Shown: in pieces, positions 43,979 to 47,608 of the stretch | How the letters are laid out: each line of letters starts with the position of its first letter | Position numbering within the stretch: the first letter of the stretch is position 1 | From: Bacteroidales bacterium | GTDB taxonomy: Bacteria; Bacteroidota; Bacteroidia; Bacteroidales; Muribaculaceae | Assembly (NCBI GenBank): GCA_030531495.1 | Contig: JAUNNJ010000008.1 | Span: 1 to 47,608 of the forward strand | Direction of reading: 5' to 3' | Length of the DNA stretch: 47,608 nucleotides | Notes under the pieces: generated by a model | What the model was told of the DNA's origin: nothing | Databases searched by the model: none | Seen by the model: only the letters and a program-made list of their open reading frames with translations | Translations under genes and position numbers: made by a program

Positions 43979-44378
43979 AGTGGAAATTTAGTGGGGATAG
44001 TTATTTACTGTTGATTACATTTCCCACAAAACCCTCGTAGACTTCAAAAAGACAAAAACAAAGCAAAACCTCCTTTGACGTATGCGGGTGCTGCACACCC
44101 ACCGCTTGATTTGTGGAATTTCAGATTTTTAAGCGAGCTTAAATCAGCCCTCCCACAAACCAACCACGCCCTCTTTCGCGGGCTTATCATACGCCAAAGG
44201 ACGATAAACCGCGCCTACGGCGAAAACAGATTTGCTTGCCATATCAGGCTGAACAGATTTACGAGTTTTATGGGGAGGCGCGTTTAACATGCCAAAGGCA
44301 TGTCCCTACTATGTTGGGGGGGCGGAAGCAGGATTATTTCGGTTTTTGTGATTCTTCCCCACAGTTTTTCCATTGAGT
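43979..44378. mobile_element. possible 400-bp MITE-like element without genes
   Basis: The left end (TGGAAATTTAGTGGGGATAG, from 43981) resembles the reverse complement of the right end (CTTCCCCACAGTTTTTCCA, about 44354-44372). Direct repeats flank it: AAAGTAGTCGCATAG (43966-43980) and AAAGTAGTCGCGTAG (44380-44394), 14 of 15 identical. The interior has small hairpins (GGGTG/CACCC near 44084-44098, ATGCC/GGCAT at 44288-44300) and only an unconvincing 70-codon ORF. Read as an inserted non-autonomous element with a target-site duplication; the arrangement could also be repeat drift. Confidence 0.4.
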
Positions 44379-44404
44379 CAAAGTAGTCGCGTAGTTTTTG
44401 CAAG

Positions 44405-44447
44405 ATAAAAATATTGGCCGCGGTATCATGCACGATATCGCGGCCAA
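44405..44447 (-). terminator. terminator of the 825-aa protein gene
   Basis: TTGGCCGCGGTATC (44414-44427) and GATATCGCGGCCAA (44434-44447) pair with one mismatch; on the minus strand TATTTTTATC follows. Confidence 0.85.
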
Positions 44448-44488
44448 TTTATTGCTTATTCTGATAATCAGAATTTTATTTGCTTATT

Positions 44489-46966
44489 TTAGAGCTTAAT
44501 CTTGAGAGATTTTGCACCTTGCTTCACAATGTAGATGCCTTCGCCAAATGCGCTCTTGATTTCGCTCATGCTGCCGATTTGCTTGTCGGCGATGAGGGCG
44601 CGGCCTTGGAGGTCGTAGACAGTGACAGGTTGTTGGAGGTCAACGACTACGGTGTTGATGCCGGTTGCCATTTGGTTGTTAACACCCACAACGATTGCGG
44701 TCATTGGAGCGCCTTCTGATGTAAAGTCAACTTCCACTGCATATTGGCCAGCTTCTTCGTTGATGAAGTCGACGGTGAACTTACCGCCTGCGGCTGGCAG
44801 GGTGGTGGTGCTCAATGTGAATGAGCCCTTGTCGGCACCGTAGAACGAGAGTTTGATGTCGCTGGTGAGAGCCAAGCCTTCAACGCTGATTTCAGGGCTG
44901 GTGGCCTTCTTGCCTACGGTAGCGTCGAACACAAGTTCATGCACGCTTGGACGAATCAGAGGCACATTGGTTTGGCCCCAAGTGAAGTCGTCGATGTAGT
45001 ATGTAGCGCTGTTTTCTGTGCCACGGAAGCTATTGAAGCGGAAGCCGATGTAGAATACATCTGCGAGGTCAAGACCCTTGAGGTCGACAGTGAATGGCAC
45101 CCATTCGCCGTTTTTATCGGCAGTGCAAGGCATGTCAAGACCTTGGAATGGAGCAATGTACATGTCGTCGCCCACCTTTTCGATGTAGCAAACTTCAAGC
45201 AAGTCGGCCATGCCATCGGTCATCAGTGTGCCCATCACATTGAATGTGAGAACTGGGTTGGCAGTGTTCTTGAAGTCGAGAGCAGGGCTCACGAGTGTCA
45301 TCACGCAAGGAGCGCTTGTGGTGGCTTTGCTGTCGTAAGGAGTGACCTTGGCAGCGCTGGTGCCATCTTCCCAAGTGTAGCCCCACCATGCGCGAGTGCC
45401 CACTTGAGCGAGGTTTTTCCAACCGGCGATGCTCAATGGCTTGTTCTTGGTCACGCCGTCGAAGTGTTGAACGTATGAGGTGAGAGGGTTGGTGTCGTCG
45501 AGAGGGAGTTCGTCGCCTTCCTTGGCTGCTGGGTCGTCGCTACCGGTAGCTACACCAGTGATGTGAAGCGACTTTGTTTCGGCTTTCACACCACTGAATT
45601 CGATATCTTCTTCGTAGGTGCCTTGTGCAAGAGGCTTGAAGGTGATGGTGATTTGGGTGTTGCCACTCTTGAGCAGGGTGGAGTTGCTAATCACAAACGC
45701 GCCCTTGCTGTTGCCCTTCACCACAGCCTTGCCGTAGTCCACGAAGTTGGCGGTGGTCACGGTGAAAGTTTGTTGTTGAGTTTCGCCCGCTTTGCAGCTG
45801 AATGCGGTCACACCTTCGGCATTCACGGTGATGGTAGGTGGGTTAGCAGGGTCCCAAGCCATAGCGTTGGCAGCAAAACCGGTGTTGAGGGTTGCCACAG
45901 TGCTTTCAAAGTTGATGCGTGCAGTGTGCTTGCCGATGGCTTGAGGCTTGTAGTTGAGTGTAACGGTTGTTTCGCCACTACCAGCAGGAATTGAAGCGGT
46001 TGATGCTTCAAATTGAGCCGCGTTGGCGCCAGTGAGATACACTTGCACAGGGTTGGCAAGGTTTGCGTATTTCACTTTGTAGGTGGCGTAGGTGGCAGTA
46101 GTGCCGATAGCCACAGCGTCGCCGTCGTAAACCACTTGAGGAGTTACGGTCATGCTTGGCTCAGCAGGAGTGTTGTCGAAGAGGTCGGCCCAAGCGGTGC
46201 CGATGCGAACTGCGTCGACTGTTACTTCGGGTCCGGTCTTGGAAGCAGAACTGCTCTGGCGAAGCTCAAATGCCTGGATGCTCTTTATGTCTGCGCCAGT
46301 GTGTGTTGCCGAGTTGATGGCAGCATTAGCGTTAGGTTCTGTACCGCCAGTAGCGGGATTCACCCAAACTTTGATAATGTCGTTTTTCTCGCCTTCCACG
46401 AATTCGTAGCTCATCACCACGAGATAGGTTTGGCCGAGAGCGAATTCTTCGGTGCTTTCAAACAGGGTGGCGCTGTTGCGCGAGATTTTGAAAACGAACT
46501 TGTCGTCGGCGCTGCCTTTAGAGGCGAGGAGACGTGCGTTTTCAACTGGATTCTTGCCATCCACGATACCTGCAGAAGTTGGTTGGAGCAGCACGAAGAA
46601 GTATTGGTCGTCGGCCACAGCTTCCACTTTTACCAACAGAGATGCGTACACCTTGCCGCTGCTGACAGCGGTTTCGCTGAATGGGCGCATCACGTCTTCT
46701 GCCGATGGGGTTTGGGTCAACTTCACGGCTTTGCCCACAGCATTGTCTTGGTAGCCGGCATAGGTGAGGGCACCGTCGACCACTTGCACTGGAGCAGCTG
46801 TTTGTGTGCTGTATTTCAGCCAGCCGCCTTGGCCGTAGAGGTTACCAAGGTTGTACTCGAAATTTTCGGTGAGCAATCTCTCTGCTTGTGCATTGGTGCC
46901 GAAGAGGGCCGCCACTGCGCACATAGCCATCATGAGATGCTTCACGATACGGATTGTTTTGTTCAT
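44489..46966 (-). CDS. large secreted adhesin-like protein with choice-of-anchor J domain and T9SS type A tail
   Basis: 825 residues. Signal peptide (MMAMCAVAALFGTNAQA). Residues ~30-265 form a LamG/MAM-like lectin fold (LLTENFEYNLGNLYGQGGWLKYS...GPEVTVDAVRIGTAWADLF). Then come Ig-like repeats of the abnormal-spindle/ASH type (~275-370 and ~375-475; ITFKPLAQGTYEEDIEFSG, LHITGVATG). A choice-of-anchor J domain (~490-670; YVQHFDGVTKNKPLSIAGWKN...WWGYTWEDGT...VTPYDS...LVSPALDF) and another Ig-like unit follow. The last ~75 residues are a typical type IX secretion type A sorting domain (VTVYDLQGRALIADKQIG...EGIYIVKQGAKSLKIKL). This tail belongs to a different type from that on the B12 proteins. 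Likely surface-attached; ligand unknown. Confidence 0.87.
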   Translation of the reverse strand: MNKTIRIVKHLMMAMCAVAALFGTNAQAERLLTENFEYNLGNLYGQGGWLKYSTQTAAPVQVVDGALTYAGYQDNAVGKAVKLTQTPSAEDVMRPFSETAVSSGKVYASLLVKVEAVADDQYFFVLLQPTSAGIVDGKNPVENARLLASKGSADDKFVFKISRNSATLFESTEEFALGQTYLVVMSYEFVEGEKNDIIKVWVNPATGGTEPNANAAINSATHTGADIKSIQAFELRQSSSASKTGPEVTVDAVRIGTAWADLFDNTPAEPSMTVTPQVVYDGDAVAIGTTATYATYKVKYANLANPVQVYLTGANAAQFEASTASIPAGSGETTVTLNYKPQAIGKHTARINFESTVATLNTGFAANAMAWDPANPPTITVNAEGVTAFSCKAGETQQQTFTVTTANFVDYGKAVVKGNSKGAFVISNSTLLKSGNTQITITFKPLAQGTYEEDIEFSGVKAETKSLHITGVATGSDDPAAKEGDELPLDDTNPLTSYVQHFDGVTKNKPLSIAGWKNLAQVGTRAWWGYTWEDGTSAAKVTPYDSKATTSAPCVMTLVSPALDFKNTANPVLTFNVMGTLMTDGMADLLEVCYIEKVGDDMYIAPFQGLDMPCTADKNGEWVPFTVDLKGLDLADVFYIGFRFNSFRGTENSATYYIDDFTWGQTNVPLIRPSVHELVFDATVGKKATSPEISVEGLALTSDIKLSFYGADKGSFTLSTTTLPAAGGKFTVDFINEEAGQYAVEVDFTSEGAPMTAIVVGVNNQMATGINTVVVDLQQPVTVYDLQGRALIADKQIGSMSEIKSAFGEGIYIVKQGAKSLKIKL

Positions 46967-47004
46967 AAATTGTATTTAATTAATTATTAATGTGATTTCG
47001 CCCA

Positions 47005-47012
47005 CAAAAATA
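47005..47012 (-). promoter_or_regulatory. -7 box for the 825-aa protein gene
   Basis: TATTTTTG on the minus strand, 38 nt before the ATG. Between it and nrdG a weak GAGGG/CCCTC hairpin (47051-47071) may end nrdG transcription. Confidence 0.5.
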
Positions 47013-47086
47013 GTGCTTTTTTCTGAGATAAACTAATCAAGGCACAACTTGAGGGCTACACTTATACCCTCTTAGCCACATAGTCA

Positions 47087-47575
47087 CTATTTCTCCTGGT
47101 AGGGTGTGAGGATTGGGGCTTGGGCTGCGAGCGAGGCGGGCACATCGAGGATGCGCTGGTTGCTGCTGCCGCGGAAGCGGAGGGTGGTGTCGCGCTGTGC
47201 CAAGATGAACGGACTGTCTACGAGCACATCCACATATTCCAACAAAGCCTTTTTGGGACTATTGAGTAGCCATTCAAAGGTGTAGCCAGTGAAGCACCAC
47301 ACATTCACACCATGTTCTTTCAGCCCTTTGAGCAGGCGCAAAAGCTCGTCGTCGGGCTGCTGGAGAGGGTCACCGCCAGAGAGTGTGACGTGTTCTTCGT
47401 TTTCGAGCAGCGCCTGTAGCAATGCCTCGGGTGTGATTTCCTCACCGCCCGCAAAGTCCCACGACTGCTCGTTGTGGCAGCCGGGGCAGTGGTGCGAGCA
47501 CCCTGCAAAATAAACTGATGAACGAAGTCCCGGTCCATCAACCGATGTTCCCGGGACTATTTTGAGTATTCGCAT
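47087..47575 (-). CDS. nrdG: anaerobic ribonucleotide reductase activating protein
   Basis: Radical SAM enzyme that installs the glycyl radical on NrdD, allowing deoxynucleotide synthesis without oxygen. 162 residues, typical NrdG length. The iron-sulphur motif CxxxCxxC is at CSHHCPGC (residues 26-33), preceded by the family's VPGTSVDGPGLRSSVYFAGC. The SAM-binding GGD is in VTLSGGDPLQQ. The C-terminal part (VDVLVDSPFILAQRDTTLRFRGSSNQRILDV) is diagnostic for NrdG. nrdD is expected just upstream on the minus strand, beyond the window edge. It supports an anaerobic lifestyle. Confidence 0.96.
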   Translation of the reverse strand: MRILKIVPGTSVDGPGLRSSVYFAGCSHHCPGCHNEQSWDFAGGEEITPEALLQALLENEEHVTLSGGDPLQQPDDELLRLLKGLKEHGVNVWCFTGYTFEWLLNSPKKALLEYVDVLVDSPFILAQRDTTLRFRGSSNQRILDVPASLAAQAPILTPYQEK

Positions 47576-47608
47576 TTCTTTGAAAGAAAAGGTTTTAGAA
47601 GTTAGATG

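Noticed and set aside
44075..44287. 70-codon ORF inside the 400-nt repeat block.
   Set aside because: Composition follows the repeats and hairpins; no start signal or known domain.

Overview
The window reads as chromosomal DNA of an anaerobic gut-type Bacteroidales. The evidence is: TAnnTTTG-type -7 boxes (several perfect, two with a TTTG 19 nt upstream), very few Shine-Dalgarno sequences, a BtuB plus BtuG-like surface lipoprotein B12 system, Bacteroidetes-type C-terminal tails on secreted proteins, and an anaerobic ribonucleotide reductase activase. I cannot resolve the family; Muribaculaceae/Sodaliphilus-like or Prevotellaceae-like would both fit.

Region 1 (1-19.9 kb) is core. It holds carB, a secreted protein of unknown function on the minus strand, xerC-hpf, a four-tRNA cluster (Thr-Tyr-Gly-Thr), tuf, tRNA-Trp, secE, nusG, rplK-A-J-L, rpoB and rpoC. 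A perfect 12-bp inverted repeat with a T-run lies between rplL and rpoB, where an attenuator would balance ribosomal-protein and RNA polymerase output. RpoB has Asn where E. coli has rifampicin-contact His526.

Region 2 (19.9-24.0 kb) is an AT-rich accessory insert between rpoC and the B12 locus. It starts with palindrome-dense non-coding DNA, then a 1017-aa sacsin-like GHKL ATPase of the kind found in defence islands, then a small Fic AMP-transferase with a C-terminal self-inhibitory motif. The two genes are separated by a terminator and a promoter.

Region 3 (24.0-32.5 kb) is a cobalamin acquisition island bracketed by two cobalamin riboswitches that face each other. On the plus strand are btuB, a BtuG-like lipoprotein, a dockerin-tailed secreted protein and a DUF4465-like protein. 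On the minus strand are a secreted protein with a domain I associate with PEP-CTERM proteins and a second, non-lipidated BtuG-like propeller. Two terminators between the arms stop transcription in opposite directions. Three of the six proteins carry one recurring C-terminal tail (consensus around AGQ-S and GxNIVVTxYTDG), which also occurs on an unlinked 965-aa protein. I regard this locus as the most interesting part of the window.

Region 4 (32.5-41.6 kb) holds rpsU, a candidate structured ncRNA of about 200 nt, an SH3-type secreted protein, a barrel-like secreted protein, a beta-helix-like protein with an internal duplication, an ORF-less group II intron sitting directly after a terminator hairpin, the 965-aa CBM-like secreted protein, and three clustered palindromic repeats.

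Region 5 (41.5-47.6 kb) holds pepP and a gamma-carbonic anhydrase flanked by a near-perfect inverted repeat, a possible 400-bp MITE-like element, an 825-aa secreted adhesin-like protein with a classical T9SS type A tail, and nrdG at the edge.
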